This document shows positions 1 through 15,069 of a stretch of 64,000 nucleotides of DNA, in pieces. Within the stretch, counting starts at the first letter, position 1. Every line of letters starts with the position of its first letter. Position numbers and translations under genes: made by a program. Location of the stretch: NCBI RefSeq assembly GCF_027409185.1, contig NC_084464.1, forward strand, positions 47,157,095-47,221,094. The letters are read 5' to 3'. Source of the stretch: Cynocephalus volans (taxonomy: Eukaryota; Chordata; Mammalia; Dermoptera; Cynocephalidae). Below the pieces are notes generated by a model that worked only from the letters and a program-made list of their open reading frames with translations, was not told the DNA's origin and made no database searches.

Positions 1-1164
1 CTGAGGCCAAAAGCCAGTGGAGGGTTGCAAGATGGCAGGCGATGAAGCAATGGGAGACCTGTGTGGCACAGGCTATCTGTGACAGACGGGTGTCCCCTAA
101 CCCCTCTGCACTCAGAGTTTATAGGGGAGAGAGCCATATCCAGTCTGGAGAGCTAAGTGTGGTTTCTCCTAGAAGGAGGTACTGAGGCTGGATCTTGAAG
201 TTATACTGGGAGTTTGCTACGTGGAGAGAGGGATATCAGGGGAGTAGAGGGGATGAGTTGTTGGGAAAGGAGGAGGAAGGCAGGTTAATGCTTGGGATAC
301 CTTGGGAACAACCCAGCAAATGTGTAGAAGTGACAGCTCCTGGAAGGCAAATGGTGGGAGCCTGGGCTCCCTAGGGTTAGGGCAGCCTTGGAGTTCTCTA
401 TATATCCATACTGTTTCAATTCCCTCTCATCCGAATCCTACCTGCCAGTCATAAAGATCAGCTGTAGGCGACCCTTGAGGCCTATGTGAATGCTCCAAAA
501 ACCTTCCCTTACTACTTCCATTGACTTCCCTTCTTCCTAGGGTGTTTTCTGCTCCTGTCCCTCGTTAGACTCTTACCCTGTCTCTCTTAAGGGGCTAATT
601 TTTCAGAACATAAATTTCATCTCCTAGTCAAAGGGCAAGGCCTGTCTCACACCCCTGTGAATTTTAGAAGGTGGCCACTATTAGGGACCTATTACACCTC
701 AGGGACCTCTCCAGTCTTCTTTCTCCATAGTTGTCTTCACATCAGCCCTTGGACTTGGACTAGAAGAAGTAGCCAAACTCCTCTGCTCCCTGTGACCAAA
801 GACCCTTCCCACATGAGGAACTTGAAGTCCAAAAGGAGACTTACCCAGAGGTTCACAGAAAGGTGGTGGCAAAGAAGAGCCTAGAACTCAGTCTTCTCTA
901 GCTGAGCCTGGGACCCACTCCTTCATAGGGAAGTAATCTGAACCATTTCATTCTTCTTTGGGAATGGAAGCAGAGAGACTCACAAACCTGTTATGTGGTT
1001 AAAGATGGAAACCAAATTACTAACAAGAGCTGTGCCAAGGAGGAGAGATGAGGGAGATTTCTTTCCATTGCAGTAGAATAGATTCCTTTAGCTCCTGGGT
1101 CAGGAAGTTCTTAGGGCCTGGGTCTCTTGAGGACTCTGCAAAGGTAAGAAAAATGGAACTAGTA
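1..1164. other. intergenic, no recognisable gene
   Basis: Moderately GC-rich unique-looking sequence. Only short unrelated ORFs, no splice-consistent coding block and no tRNA or other RNA fold that I can recognise. By mammalian synteny the next gene on this side should be LHFPL5, but I see none of its coding sequence. Confidence 0.5.
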
Positions 1165-1300
1165 TTTACTGAGCCTCTTCCATGTGCAGGAGTGATGAAG
1201 GGTTTGTTCACAGGATCCATTTTAATTTAATCCTCATAGCAACTCTGAGGAAATGCTGGAGTGGTTATTCTAGCAACAACCTGCACAACCAGCACTTTTT
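1165..1300. repeat. MIR-like fragment
   Basis: Contains the MIR-style core with TTTAATCCTCATAGCAACTC followed by TGAGGAAA. Old, diverged and only partial. Confidence 0.5.
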
Positions 1301-1502
1301 CCAGTGATAGGGGTTTTCTAGGGAGGACTCAGCTGGAGCTGCTGAAGGCATTTTGTCTAGCTCTCTGCCTCAAGCCAGCGCCACTCTTAAATCTGTCTGG
1401 ATACACGCACAGAGTATTTTTTATATTACCCATTTGCACTCTTTCTTTTCCAGAGAGATTATTTTAGTCAAAAGAAAATTTTATTCACACAAATCCTCTT
1501 TT

Positions 1503-1671
1503 AAAAAAAATTTTTTAAAAGATGACCGGTAAGGGGATCTTAACCCTTGACTTGGTGTGTCAGCACCACGCTCTCCCAAGTGAGCTAACCGGCCATCCGT
1601 ATATAGGATCCGAACCTGTGGCCTTGGTGTTATCAGCACCACACTCTCCCAAGTGAGCCATGGGCCAGCCC
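1503..1671 (-). repeat. dimeric tRNA-Ile-derived SINE (CYN-like), minus orientation
   Basis: Two tRNA-like units read on the minus strand, starting GGCTGGCCCATGGCTCAC at 1671 and ending TCTTTTAAAA-type tail at about 1503. B-box-like GGTTCGGATCC is present in unit one. The flanks carry an imperfect direct repeat, ACACAAATCCTCTTT / ACACAAATTCTCTTT, the likely target-site duplication. Confidence 0.85.
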
Positions 1672-1673
1672 TG

Positions 1674-2172
1674 ACACAAATTCTCTTTAAAATGCTTTCT
1701 TAGAAAGAGATGGTTTTGTTTCTTTGGCATTTTCTTTACTAATCAAAATGTCACTTTGCTTTTCTCTCCTTTCTTGTCCCTCTCCTTTCATATCCATACA
1801 CACTGTCCTCAATCTTTTCAGATTTTTTCCTCTCCATACTTTAGTTCCCTCACTATCATACAGGGTTGTTAAAAATCCTTTTTGTGTATTACCTTTGAGG
1901 AAACATCCACATAACCTTTCTGAATATATCTCGTTACTCAACGAAAGTCCCTATTTATTCTGTCAAAGCACAAAATTGGGGTCAGGAGGGTCAAATTTAA
2001 GTCCGAGTTCTTCTAAGTTACTTTACGTCAGTGTTCTTTCCAGTAAAAAGGAGAACACTAACGCTGCTTTGCCACCTCCATTATTATGTGGCATGAATGA
2101 AACAATGAAAGCAGAAAGGAAGCCTTGTACAAGGATGTAGTTGCTGATTCACTCTTCAGGGGTTAAAGAGGC
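1674..2172. other. intergenic, nothing recognised
   Basis: A pyrimidine-rich stretch with a 138-codon open frame on plus (1724-2140). The frame overlaps an open frame on the opposite strand, has low-complexity composition and matches no family I know, so I do not call a gene. Confidence 0.4.
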
Positions 2173-2340
2173 AGAGAAGAATGAATATGGGCCCTGGATC
2201 AGTACTGGGTTTAAGTTTTGGCTCCATGTTATCTAGCCACGTGACCTTACAGAGGCTACTTAACTTCTCTGGGCCTCAGTTTTCTCATCTGAGCTTCATT
2301 ATCATGGGGGTGAGAGGCATGTTTTCTTCATTTGTAAAAA
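2173..2340 (+). repeat. MIR SINE
   Basis: Typical MIR text: GTGACCTTACAGAGGC, CTTAACTTCTCTGGGCCTCA, GTTTTCTCATCTG. Diverged, partial at both ends. Confidence 0.75.
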
Positions 2341-2429
2341 AAATACCTACTTCAAAAGATGATGCTCAGGGACAGAATAAGGATATCTGCGCTTGTCAGT
2401 TCTGTACTGGAGATTACAGACAGGGCAAT

Positions 2430-4440
2430 TAGGCAAGGAAAAGAAAATTTAAAAATCCAGTTTGGAAAGGAAAAAGTAAAACTACCTCTATTAGCAAATG
2501 ATACAATCTTGTGTGTGGAAACCCCTAAATAATCTACTAAAAAACTATTAAAGCTAACATCCAACTTCAGCAAGGTTGCAAGATACAAGAGCAATATACA
2601 AAAATCACATAATTAGCAGTGAACAGTCCAAAAATGAAATTAAAAAAAATAATTTCATTTACAACAGCATCAAGAATAAAATACATAGGAATAAATTTTA
2701 CAGAAGAAGTGTAAGACTTGTACATAACAACTACAAACATTGTTGAAAGAAATTAAAGAACTAAATACATGGAAAGACATCCCACATTCATGGATGAGAA
2801 GACTTAATATTGTTAAGATGGAATACTCCCCAAACTGATCTACAGATTTAGTGCAATCTCTAACAGAATCCTGGCTGGGTTTTAGCAGAAATTGATGAGC
2901 CGGTCCTCTAATTTATATGGAAATGCAAGGGACCCAGAATAGTCAAAATGATCTTGAAGAACAACAAAGCTGGAAGATCATATGTTCCAATTTCAAAACT
3001 CACTATACAGTTACAGTAATCAAGATGTTGTGATTCTGGCGTAAGGATAGACATACAGCTCAATGGAATAGAATTGAGAGTCCAGAATAAACCCAAACAC
3101 TTATGGCCAATTGATTTTCAATAAGGATGCCAAGATCATTCAGTGGGGTAAACATAGTCTTTCCAACAAATGGTGCTGGAGCAGCCTGGTATCTACATGC
3201 AAAAAGATGAAGTTAGATCCCTACCTTACACCATATACAAAAATGAACTTAAAGACTGAACTGATCAAAAACCTAAAAGATGTAAAACTATAAAAGATAT
3301 AAAACTATAAAAATCTTAAAAGAAAACATAGATGTACATTTTTGTGAGTTTGGATTAGGCAGTGGTTTCTTCGATATAACACCTGAAGCACAAGCAACCA
3401 AGGAAAAGAATAAATAAATTGGACTTCATCAAAATCTATAGCTATTGTGCTTCAAAGGACACCTTCAAGAAAGTGAAAAGACATCCCACAGATTGAGAGA
3501 AAATATTTGCAAATCATAATCTGATAAGGTTCTAGTATCCAAAATATATTAAGAACTCCTACAACTCAACAATAAAAAAGCCAAATTACCCAATTTTTAA
3601 AATGGGCAAAGGATTTGAATAGGTATTTCTTCCAAGAAGATATACAAATGGCCAACTAATACATGAAAAGATGCTCAATATCATTAGTCATTAGGAGAAT
3701 GCCAATCAAAATGACAACAAGATACAAATTCACATCCAGTGGGATGGCTATAATAAAAAAGATGAACAAGTGTTTGTGAGCATGTGGAAAAATTTGGATC
3801 CCTCATACATTGTTGGTGAAAATGTAAAACGATGCAGCTGCTTCAGAAAACAGCCTGGCAATTCCTCAAATGGTTAAGCACATAGTTACCATATACTCTA
3901 TAATTCCACTCCTAATATACACAAGAAAATTGAAAACAAATATTCATACAAAAACGTATACCCAAATGTTCATAGCAGTGTAATAGCCCAAAAGTGGAAA
4001 CAACCTAAATGTCCATCAAATGATGAAAGTATAAATAAAATGTATATATCCATACAATGAAATAGCATACATCCATAAGAAGGAATGGTGTACTGATAAT
4101 TACTACAATGTGGACGAACCTTGAAAACATTATGTTAATTGAAAGAAGCCAGACACAAAAGACTGGCTTCTGTTTGTATATGTATGATTCCTTTTATACA
4201 AAATGTTCAGAATAGGCAAATCCATAGAGACAGGAGGTAGATTAGAAGTTGCTGGGGCTGGGAAGAGGGAGAAATTGAGAGTGACTGCTAATGGGCACAG
4301 GGTTTCTTTCTGGGGTGATGAAACTTTTTTAGAATTAGTGACGACGGTTGCACAATCTAGTGAATATACTAAAAACCACTGAGATGTACACTTTAAATGG
4401 ATAAGTTTTATGTTATAAAATTATATTAATAAAAAAAAGA
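2430..4440 (+). mobile_element. 5'-truncated LINE-1 (ORF2 3' part and 3' UTR), old L1M type
   Basis: Sequence typical of L1 ORF2 (AAACTATTAAAGCTAAC, ACAGCATCAAGAATAAAATA, GGAATGGTGTACTGATAATT) with many stops. It runs into an L1 3' UTR (TGGGGCTGGGAAGAGGGAG, GAGATGTACACTTTAAATGG) and ends in an A-rich tail at 4430-4440. Non-functional. Confidence 0.9.
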
Positions 4441-7400
4441 TAGTGCTGAGAATTCAATGCACTAACAATGACTGCATATTGCAGGTGATTAATTAATTAG
4501 TTGTCTCCCCTTTCTATCTTTCCGGTATCTCCACTTTTTATATCACCCATCTGCCCAAACAATAATAGTTATTGTGCTCCAGTTGCCCACCAACAACTTT
4601 AGGCACTGGGGGTACAGTGGAGAGTGAAAAAGTCTAAATTGGAGCTTACGGTCTGGTAAGGGAGACAATCATGCAATACAGAATTACATGCTGGTAAATG
4701 TTATGAACAAAAAAATGCAAGCTTTCTTGAGAGTGAAGGGAATTATCCTAAAAACAAGGCTTGGGTGTAAACATGTACTGTTCTCTTTTTCATTGCAGAA
4801 GAAGTCTGAAGCAGCAGAAGGGTTGGTGAGTAATTCCACTGGAGGGTGGTCTGTGTGCCTTTAAAAGGGCTGGGGCCTCTTCTTGAATTCTCAGGTGAAT
4901 AACTCATGGGCTGTAGGAGCTGCAATGAGATCTGGGGAGAGAGGAACAATAATACACAGGGGCAGGAGCTATCTGGCATCTGAGATCTTCACTGGGAAGC
5001 AAACAGGAAGCCTTCAGTGTTACTTAGTGTGTCTTGAGAAGTGGAAAAAGAACAGGGAGAGAAGAAATAATTTAAAACAGGCGAAAGTTTAGTTTCATAG
5101 ACATCTTTTCGTGTAGCCTGGCAAATGAGAACAGACTGTGTTTAGAAGTCATTATTATCATTAGGACTCTTATTTTCAGAAAGAATTTTAAGTGATTTGT
5201 AAGAAACATACTAGAAAACCTAATAGACAATAAAAGTCATAGAGAGAAAAACAAATATTCACAAAAGCTAGGCTAATAGAATTATTGTATTGAGTATTAA
5301 ATTTAGCACTAGCAAAAAGAAAACAGTGAATTAACCAGTTTTAAAGTCTGCCATTTAAATAGCTGCCATTTAATGAGGACCTACGGCAGGCCAGATGCTT
5401 TGTGTGGGTTGGAGGGTTTATTTCCATTTAAACTATTTTTACTTTTTGCAAAGTACCTTCCAATCCTTGACCACATATACTTTTCCAAATAATTATAAAT
5501 AGCATTGTTACCTCTCCCACTCCCCTTATTACAGCATGATTCTCTAATTTCAGTGTCATACGATCATCTGGGGATCTTGTTAGAAGGCAGATTCTGATTC
5601 AGTTGGTGGAGTATAACTTTTTTCTCATAGTTTTGCAATGTTCATTATTAAAGTTTTAAAAGCCATAAATTACACAGCACTGGTGTACCATTATTTCTTA
5701 AACTAGATGTTAGCTATTAGACATTTAGGGTTGCTGTCATAGATAACTTTTTGCTTCTGTTGATAAATTCCTGAGTGGAATTACTGAATCAAAAGGCAAC
5801 CACACACCTCTATGTCTGCTTTTTCTTTTCTTTTCTTTTTTTTTTTGCACTACATTTTAAAAGACCTATGTTTTTCCTTGAGGGACAGTACATACTATCT
5901 TACACGTGAATGAGGAAATTCACATGTCTGAGTAGAACTGAAGTCAAAATGTGAGCATACACGGGGAAGTGTTTCTTTTTATATTGGCTTTAAAAAATGT
6001 CAGTCTTATAATCTTGCAATCTTTTGTCGTTTTGTTTTTCTTATAACACAGGTTATCTATTTCCCAGACAATGGAAAATTAGGGAATCTAACTCTTCAGA
6101 GATAAAAACTTGTTTCTTCCAAGCTTCCTCGTTCCTGGCTACTATAGGCCTGAAGTCTTTTATTATAGGATCAAAACCTGACAGTCTCCCGAGACAAGAC
6201 CTCCTGCTCCTTCAGGTGAAGCAGAACTGCAGTGACCCACATCAAAGATATTCAGAGGCAAAGTGGCGTGGAGAGAGCTCACCACACCGACTGGCATCTC
6301 AAGTTATCTTCCTGGTCCCTCACACCACCAAATCCCTTTACTTTCTTGGAGACTCTCCTCTGTAAAATGGAAGGGCTGGAGGAGTCCATCCCTAGGTGCT
6401 TCCCAGGTTTGTCTCTGACAGCGTAGTTAATGGAGTATACACTCGTTCGGAAGCACATGCACAGAAACACCCAACCAGCTATACAAGGGCTACTGAGGAT
6501 AAGGTGACTGGAAGCATGCTGGATCATTTCAGGTTGAGGCTGAGGGGGTCTTTTGCTTTCCCCTTCTCATATTTTGTTTTTTTATTGCTGCTCAGATGGG
6601 GTAAGGAATGGAAAGGTCACCAGAACCTGAATCCTTTAACATCTACCAGGAAGTCTTATAAAGATTGGGTGAACATAGGATCTAAAAACTCCTGAGACTA
6701 ATTTGACTTTTTTCTCCGTGGGAACCAAAATTCACATTTCTTCATAGTGCCCACACTGACTTGACCAGAACTGACTACCAGCTTCAGAAATTTGTTACTT
6801 GTGTTCAGGTAATTTGTTAGAAGAATGGATGACAATTCTTGTCAAAAACTTTGTATTTGGCTTACTCAATGCCAGCCTCCAGAGGACAACTCGTTTAGGT
6901 AATACTTCACTGTACGTAGCAAATGCCAAGACAAGGATAGGTTTTATAGGCTGTTTTATAGGCGTGAAGCATGGTGCACAGAAACAGGGTTTTGTTGATT
7001 ATCTGCAGTGAATGATCCTGAGGAATAGTGTTTTTGTTGTCTTTGTCCATTTACTCAGTAAAGAAACTGAGTGTGCTGTTCTCTCACAGGTGGAAAGAGG
7101 ATAAACGCTGAACAAAACCATAATGAACCTTGTTGCTTGATCAAGCAGCAATCAGTGACATGGGGAAGTTTTCTTATTCTTGGCTGTCAGGCATTTCTTT
7201 GACCAGTGCACTCTGACAACCAACCTAGTGTGCTGTTTCCTCTTCAATTCAGATAGGCTAGGAATGAGTATCCTACTGTTGTCTCAGTTAAATTACTGGT
7301 GATGGGAACTATTATAATGGGATTTGACTTTGTCACTAGGTCCACAGAAGCCAGTTTACAAGAATGATCACATTCATATTCTTTTGCTGATAATATTATT

Positions 7401-8020
7401 TAGGTCATAGTCAGGCACCTACTTTATGCAAGCTTGATGAATGACAGAATTTGATAAGTTCTGTAGCTTAGTGACTTTTCTAACTATATTTGTTCATTTG
7501 TTTCTCGTACTTACTTTTTAGAGGTACAAGAAAATTTTCTAAAAGCCTCTCTACCCTCAAAATATTTCTCACTGAAATGGCATATATGGTGGTCCACAGA
7601 AGCTACTGGGAGGCTTAAGGTGCATCTGCCTACAGCCCATACATTGTTCTTAGAACAGTGAGCCAGCAAAGCAGGAGTTGATGTTTACCAATGACCAGTG
7701 CTTTTATCTTCAAGGAAACTCAATTCAATCTCTCTAATAATAATAATCATTTTGGTTCAGATACATACTTATTAGCCCTTTTCAAGTCGCTTTCCCTCAA
7801 ATCTCATTCATCTTTGAAAGTACATAGAATAAAAATCAATAAAATCACCAGTCCTCTTACCAGGTTGCCTTGTTTCTCACTTTTGGCTTGCCTCTGTCTT
7901 GGGCTGGGATGTAGAGATGATGGTGGTGCCCAAGCTTCGAGAGGAAAGACCAGTAATTAATTTACAGCTGAAATGTGAATTTGAAGGATATCCTAAATGC
8001 TTTCATTATCTTACAACCCT
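4441..8020. other. intergenic with sparse old repeat traces
   Basis: Around 4586-4720 there is a remnant of a widespread mammalian repeat (AGGCACTGGGGGTACAGTGG...GGAGCTTACGGTCTGG). A T-rich run lies at 5822-5847. No coding block with coherent splice sites. Open frames such as 6024-6365 (113 codons) have no recognisable similarity. Confidence 0.4.
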
Positions 8021-8660
8021 GTGAGTTACCTATTGCTGCATGACAAATTACTCCAGAACTCAGTGGCTTAATTAAAACACTTATCTGTTTCTGTGGGTTA
8101 GGAATCCCAGCAAGATTTAGCTAAGTGTCTTTGCTTGTGTTTCTCACAAAGCTGCAATTGGGTTGGATCCACTTCCAAACTCAGTGTGTTAGCAGGATAG
8201 CTTATCACAGGTTGTTGGAGCTGAGGGTGTTTTTTTTTTTTTTTTTTTTTTGTGACCGGCGCTCAGCCAGGGAGTGCACCGGTCATTCTTATATAGGATC
8301 CGAACCCGCGGCGGCGGGAGCGTCGCCGCGCTGCTAGCGCAGCACGCTACCGAGTGCGCCACGGGCTCAGCCCTGAGGGTGTGTTTTTTGATGGCTGTTA
8401 AGCGCTTCTCAACAGGGCTACTCACACGGCATCTTGCTTCCCCAGAGCAAGAGTTCCAAAAGAAAGCAGGACAGAACAAGAGAGGGTGCAGACAGAAGCC
8501 ACAGCCCTCTTATAACCCTATCTCAGAGGCGACATCCCATCACTTGTGCCCTATTCTGTTAAACAGATACAAAGTCCAGCCCACACTCAAGGCAAGCAGA
8601 TCACACAAGTGCATGAATACCAGAAGGTGGAAATCTTTGAGGCCCTTCTAAAAGTTGTTT
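8021..8660 (+). repeat. ancient mammal-wide repeat interrupted by a SINE
   Basis: The text before (GCTGCATGACAAATTACTCC, CAGTGGCTTAATTAAAACAC) and after (CATCCCATCACTTGTGCC, GTCCAGCCCACACTCAAGG) the SINE belongs to one common mammalian interspersed repeat, whose family name I cannot assign with certainty. The SINE at 8231-8372 splits it. Confidence 0.65.
8231..8372 (-). repeat. GC-rich tRNA-Ile-derived SINE, young copy, minus orientation
   Basis: On minus it begins GGGCTGAGCCCGTGGCGCAC, has CpG-rich GGCGACGCTCCCGCCGCCGC and GGTTCGGATCCTATATAAG, and ends GCCGGTCACA plus poly(A). A perfect direct repeat CTGAGGGTGT flanks it (8221-8230 and 8373-8382). Retention of CpGs suggests a recent insertion. 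Confidence 0.88.
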
Positions 8661-9235
8661 TCCAGTTGTATTCGTAATTAATTTTATGCTGCAATGGGCA
8701 TTTATCAGAATGTTTTACTGTAACAAAGATTAGATCATGCCAATGGACACATTTGTTTCCTAATAAAAGATTGATGAAGATGAAAGCAGAAGAGCTTCAA
8801 CCCTGAAAATGCATCTCACTTTTGTTATCTGAGGATTTATAGTTAGAGTCCACTAAATACGTTTTCAACATCAACCTCACTCTCCTCTATACCTAGTGAA
8901 TCCAAAGCAAACAATGCAAAGTGATGTCTTAGTGTCACAACTACTAAGAACAGCTCAAACTGCAGGCAGCTGATTCACTTCTGTACAGTCCAGTTCTGCC
9001 ATCTGGAGGGCAAGACTTATTACTATATTAAAATGGGCAAAAATTAGACATCTACATTAAGAATAAAAGGGAGATTATGATGAAAAATGAACATGGGAGG
9101 ATATAAATCAAATTGAACATCTGCGTATCAGAAACCCTCCTCCCATTACAAGGAATCGGTGCAGTCTATAAACACAACTAGGAAATAAATTTAATTCCTA
9201 GCTCAAAATTTCTAAACACTTATAATCTCAAATTT

Positions 9236-9330
9236 TGGTTTTGTTGGTGTCTGGTCAGTAATGGGATCTGAACCCTTGGCCTTGGTGTTATAATGCTGTG
9301 CTCTAAACAACTGAGCTAACTGGCCAGCCC
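9236..9330 (-). repeat. monomeric tRNA-Ile SINE, minus orientation
   Basis: On minus: GGGCTGGCCAGTTAGCTCAG, an anticodon-arm region with ATAACACCAAGGCCAAGG and a B box GGTTCAGATCCC, close to tRNA-Ile. Older than the dimers, judging by divergence. Confidence 0.8.
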
Positions 9331-11039
9331 TAATTTTCTGGGATTTTAACTGGGACTCTTCTCTTATTACGAGGACTTGGTGTAGATTAGTATTTCTGCA
9401 AGGACTTAAAGGTAAGTGCATATCATGTATAGTTTTTTAACTCCAACTTTAAAAATTATCTTCAGTGACACAAAAACAAACCTCAGTAGGCCTCAGAGTT
9501 TATAGCCACCTTTATTAATATTCTGGATTGTGAAAGAGCTTTGTTACCAATGGCTTGCTAAGTCCCAAGGAACTGACTATTCAAACTTCTCTGGAGTCAT
9601 TAAGGCCTTCTTTTTAAGCAAACGTAAGTTCAGATTCTACTATCAGTAAATCACCAATTTTCTGTGATAGTTGTCTAATAAATAGCAAAGCATTTTCCTC
9701 CTAAGGCTGAAATGGAAGACTCTAGTCTTCAAAAGAATGGGCAGTAAAAAAGTTCCTTTACAACCTGGGCCTGCTCTGGAGCAACTAAATTGTTTCCTGG
9801 TGGACACTCAGGGCCCAGCAAATTAAGAATTAAAGGTGGGGCTGTAACTCTGTTTGTTGGTTCTTTTGAGATAGCTACAAGCTCTCCTACAACAGCATAA
9901 GATTTCCCCAAACCCTGGGAATTCTAGGGCCATTCATTTAACACAATGCGTAGAGGGTGTGCCTAGGTTAGTCAGAATGGTAAATATATTGGTTTGATGA
10001 CTTCCAATAGGTTACATTCTGATCAACACTTCAAAAACACTACACGTCTTAAGTATTGTACAACTAAAACAAGTTAATTAGAACACTTTATGTGATTTAG
10101 GGGCAGGCGGAGAAGGGCTTTCTGTGAATAATACAAAAAAATACTGCAAATAAAAATGAAAAGCAAACTTAAAACAAGGCAAGTATATAAGGGTACTTCA
10201 AAAAGTTCATGAAAACATCTTTCAAATCTATTTTCCCATGAATTTTTTGACGTACCCCCATATAAAGCAAAAATGACAAAAATTAATTACCCTTTAATAT
10301 ATTAACGAGTCCTGACCAACTAACTCATCAAATAAGGAAGAAATCCAAAAGAAAGGTGGCTAATTTAGGCAAATAACCAAAAAAATGCAAAAGGCCAATG
10401 AAACACATGAAACAAGTTTTTGACCTCAGTAGTAATATGCAAATTAAAACAAGATATTCCCTCTTTTGGGGCAAACTAGCTATTAGGAATAAAATGTAAA
10501 AAAAAATACAATAGGCCTATTCAAACACTGCTAGTACACAGGAAAACAGTCTAACTGTTCTCTAGATAAGTTAGGCAATATTTATTTAAAAGCCTCAAAA
10601 ATACGCTCTGTCCCAGCCGTGCTAAGAATTTAACCTAAGGAGTAAATCTGACAAGCGTATGAAAGTCTGTGTGTAATAGTGTTCATCATGCAAGTGCCTT
10701 ATTAAGAGTTTACATCTCCAAGTCTTCTGCATTTTGCACCTACTGCATTTGTAATCTGAGGGAAAAAACCCGACCAAACAACACCCCCCCCCAAATGTTA
10801 TGGGAAAATGGTATTGGATGTAGGGAATAACAATTTTCCAAAATGTACTTTGTTAATTCCACCCCACCCCCAATTTAAAGCTAGAAGCAAAACTACAAAT
10901 CCCACAAGATGGCAAGTGTTCAAGTTACAGTTTCATTGAATATTTAAGACCAAAAGCATACTCAACCAATCCTTTTCTCCAACTGGCTGGGTCAGACCAA
11001 CTTGGGAAACAAATGAACAGAAATTTTCTAGAAACATGT
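9331..11039. other. intergenic region downstream of SRPK1
   Basis: AT-rich sequence with one MITE (10189-10260) and old L1-like debris near 10300-10720 (CAAAAGGCCAATGAAACACATGA style). No gene supported. Longer 3' UTR isoforms of SRPK1 could extend here. Confidence 0.4.
10189..10260. mobile_element. mariner-like MITE copy 1
   Basis: Terminal inverted repeats AGGGTACTTCAAAAAGTTCA and, at the other end, TTTTTTGACGTACCCCCA. TA dinucleotides flank it. Shorter and more diverged than the copy at 55736. Confidence 0.75.
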
Positions 11040-13281
11040 AGGCTATTAAATAATTTGTTTATTGTACTGCATTTACAAAGAAAACAGACAATGCACTCAG
11101 TAGAAAGAATAAAAATGTATTCAGGTTTTATTTTTAACTGACAGCAAATAGAAATCCTTTAGTGAGATCATGGCAATTTGACAGTATTATGATTAAGCTC
11201 AATAAAAGTATGTGGGGTACTTGGAAGATCAAGTTCTACAGCTGCCTCTTTCCACATCTTCTAATTTATCTGGCTCCTTAAATGACAGGGGGAAAAGCCC
11301 TTATTTGGTGGGGAAACATTTCCAAAATGAAGTTTTAGGTTCTCTCTCCTATTAAAATTTCCTGTCAATTGTTATAACAGGGCTTTCTGTTTGTGTTTTT
11401 TGGTTATTTCATCTTAACATCACCACAATTCCTGTAATTCCACAATTGTGATTTTGCAATGTAGAACAGAATTAGTTCTAGTCTATTGCTTTAGATGTAA
11501 ATACAGTTGAAAATCCATAGTGGACTAGAATTGCTGAAGGATCTCCCTGCCGTTGTTTGACACAATCTATTCTCTTTACTCTTGATAGGTGCGTAGTGCA
11601 TAGCTGACTTAAAGTTCTTTCTACAGGAACATGTCTGACTTCGGGAGTACCCAATCAAGGATCCGATGAATAGCTGGCCAGTTACTCGGAACAGTGTGTA
11701 TATGAGTTAAATGGACTGCATAACGGCACCACTTTTCCTTTATCATTGTTGGTGGATAAATGAGAGAAACTAGATTCCAATCTTCATATAGAGAGGTGGC
11801 TACCCAACAGTCTCATGGATACTTTGCTAGTAGAACCTCAAGTTGCACCTCCTTGGCTTCTGTAAATTAGAGTCCTGTAGCCGCTTCTGGAAAATGCTAT
11901 AATACCCAAGGCCCACTTGGTCCATGCTGAACAAGCAACTGTGACCCCGACTCTGCCCCTCTTTTGCTTTTCAATATTACCCGAGGAATACGTAATGTCT
12001 ATGGCAAGTCTAGGAGAAGCCCATCCTAAAATAAAATTTGCAAAGCCATTACTAATTAAAGAAAAAGAAAAAAGCCTCAAGTACATCTCAAAATTGCAGT
12101 TAAAAACTTACATTATACAAGGAAATAGCAGCAGAGAATGGCTAATCTTAAAAACAAAAAAAAAAAAGAAAAATGTACCTTCCTACCTCTCCCCTTGGTT
12201 CTTTTATTTGGGGTTTCATTAAAGACCCCAAGCCTCTGAGAAAATAAGAAAGGAAAAGCCTCAGAAGGAAACTGCTTCAAGACCAGAATTTTGGGCAAGG
12301 TAAAGAAAAATCTGTAAATAAAAAGCAGGGACTGTTTAGAAAAGAATCAGAACTCTAGGACATTTTTCTTCTTAGATGGGAAAACTCCAAAACCCAGATC
12401 TCCTTTCTAGAGTCATCCTGATTCTTTAGTTATGGGATAGTAAACTCAAGTACAAAGAGTAAAGTGCCAGCCAGGGATTAAAAGAACAAAAACTAAAACA
12501 AAACAACCAATCAGAATAACTCTGCTCTTAGGGTAACAGAAGACACACAGAAAAGAACTGTTTGCAGAAGTGAGGTTCTCAACAAATTACTATTCAATGG
12601 TTCCGTTTTTGTTTACATTAAAAATCACACTGAAGATTCAAAGATCTTAAGATTCATTAAAAAGAATTTTACGTGCTTTGAACAGTGATAAAATGGTACC
12701 CAAATTTGGTGTTTATACAGCTTATTTAAAAAGATAGTAGCTTAGAAGTCACAGGAACAAATGTGAACATAGAGAACAGAAATAATCTAGGAAGATGATG
12801 CAGCCTGGATACAGCAAGTTTAATGTCTCTGCTGTACACAGAATTAACACCCTTTCCCCTACTCATCCTTATGCTGGCAATAGGATATGCGCTAGAAAAT
12901 TTGACTCTTAGAGTCAATGAATAAAAGGATGGGCTCATACATCTTCATAGCTCGTTTTAAAAAGGATGCTTATAGTTTAAAGAGTGTCCTAATGGAAAGG
13001 CAAGGGTACAGGGTGAGAGGCTGTTTCACATTTTAGTTCATTAGTCTTTGGCAGAGCCCAACCAAGGCCAAATTCACCTAGGATGCCCAAAGGCTGTGGA
13101 AATCTCCACAGGGTCAAGTAAGCAAACCCAAATGAACATGTTGGAGTTAAAAAAAAAAAAAAAAAAAAATTCCTGAAATCCTTGAAGGAAGAGCTTCACC
13201 CTGAAAAGGGAAGAGGGAAAAGCTTGGAGGGGAGGGGTGGATGGTCAGTGTGTGATCTCTGCTGCGGTGCTGGGTACAGGC
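11040..13281 (-). other. SRPK1: SRPK1 3' UTR (approximate 3' limit)
   Basis: No ORF of note follows the TAA. The stretch lacks the lineage SINEs that crowd the flanks and contains several AATAAA-like signals on the minus strand. The length of about 2.2 kb fits the known SRPK1 mRNA. A homopolymer of about 21 A on plus (13149-13169) would be a U-tract in the mRNA about 110 nt after the stop. The exact cleavage site is inferred, not seen. Confidence 0.65.
11058..11063 (-). terminator. SRPK1: candidate poly(A) signal AATAAA for SRPK1
   Basis: TTTATT on plus gives AATAAA on minus, about 2.2 kb after the stop, with T/GT-rich sequence downstream. A second AATAAA lies at 11127-11132 (minus) and could be an alternative site. 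The choice between them is not decidable from sequence alone. Confidence 0.5.

Positions 13282-15069
<1,788 letters not shown>

Noticed and set aside
1724-2140. 138-codon open frame near the left edge
   Set aside because: Pyrimidine-rich, low-complexity translation, an opposing open frame on the other strand, no recognisable family.
6024-6695. Overlapping open frames of 64-113 codons
   Set aside because: No coherent splice structure, no family likeness, mutually overlapping frames.
1-9000. LHFPL5 coding exons expected by mammalian synteny
   Set aside because: No stretch translates to the four-membrane-segment protein; the gene probably ends beyond the left edge.
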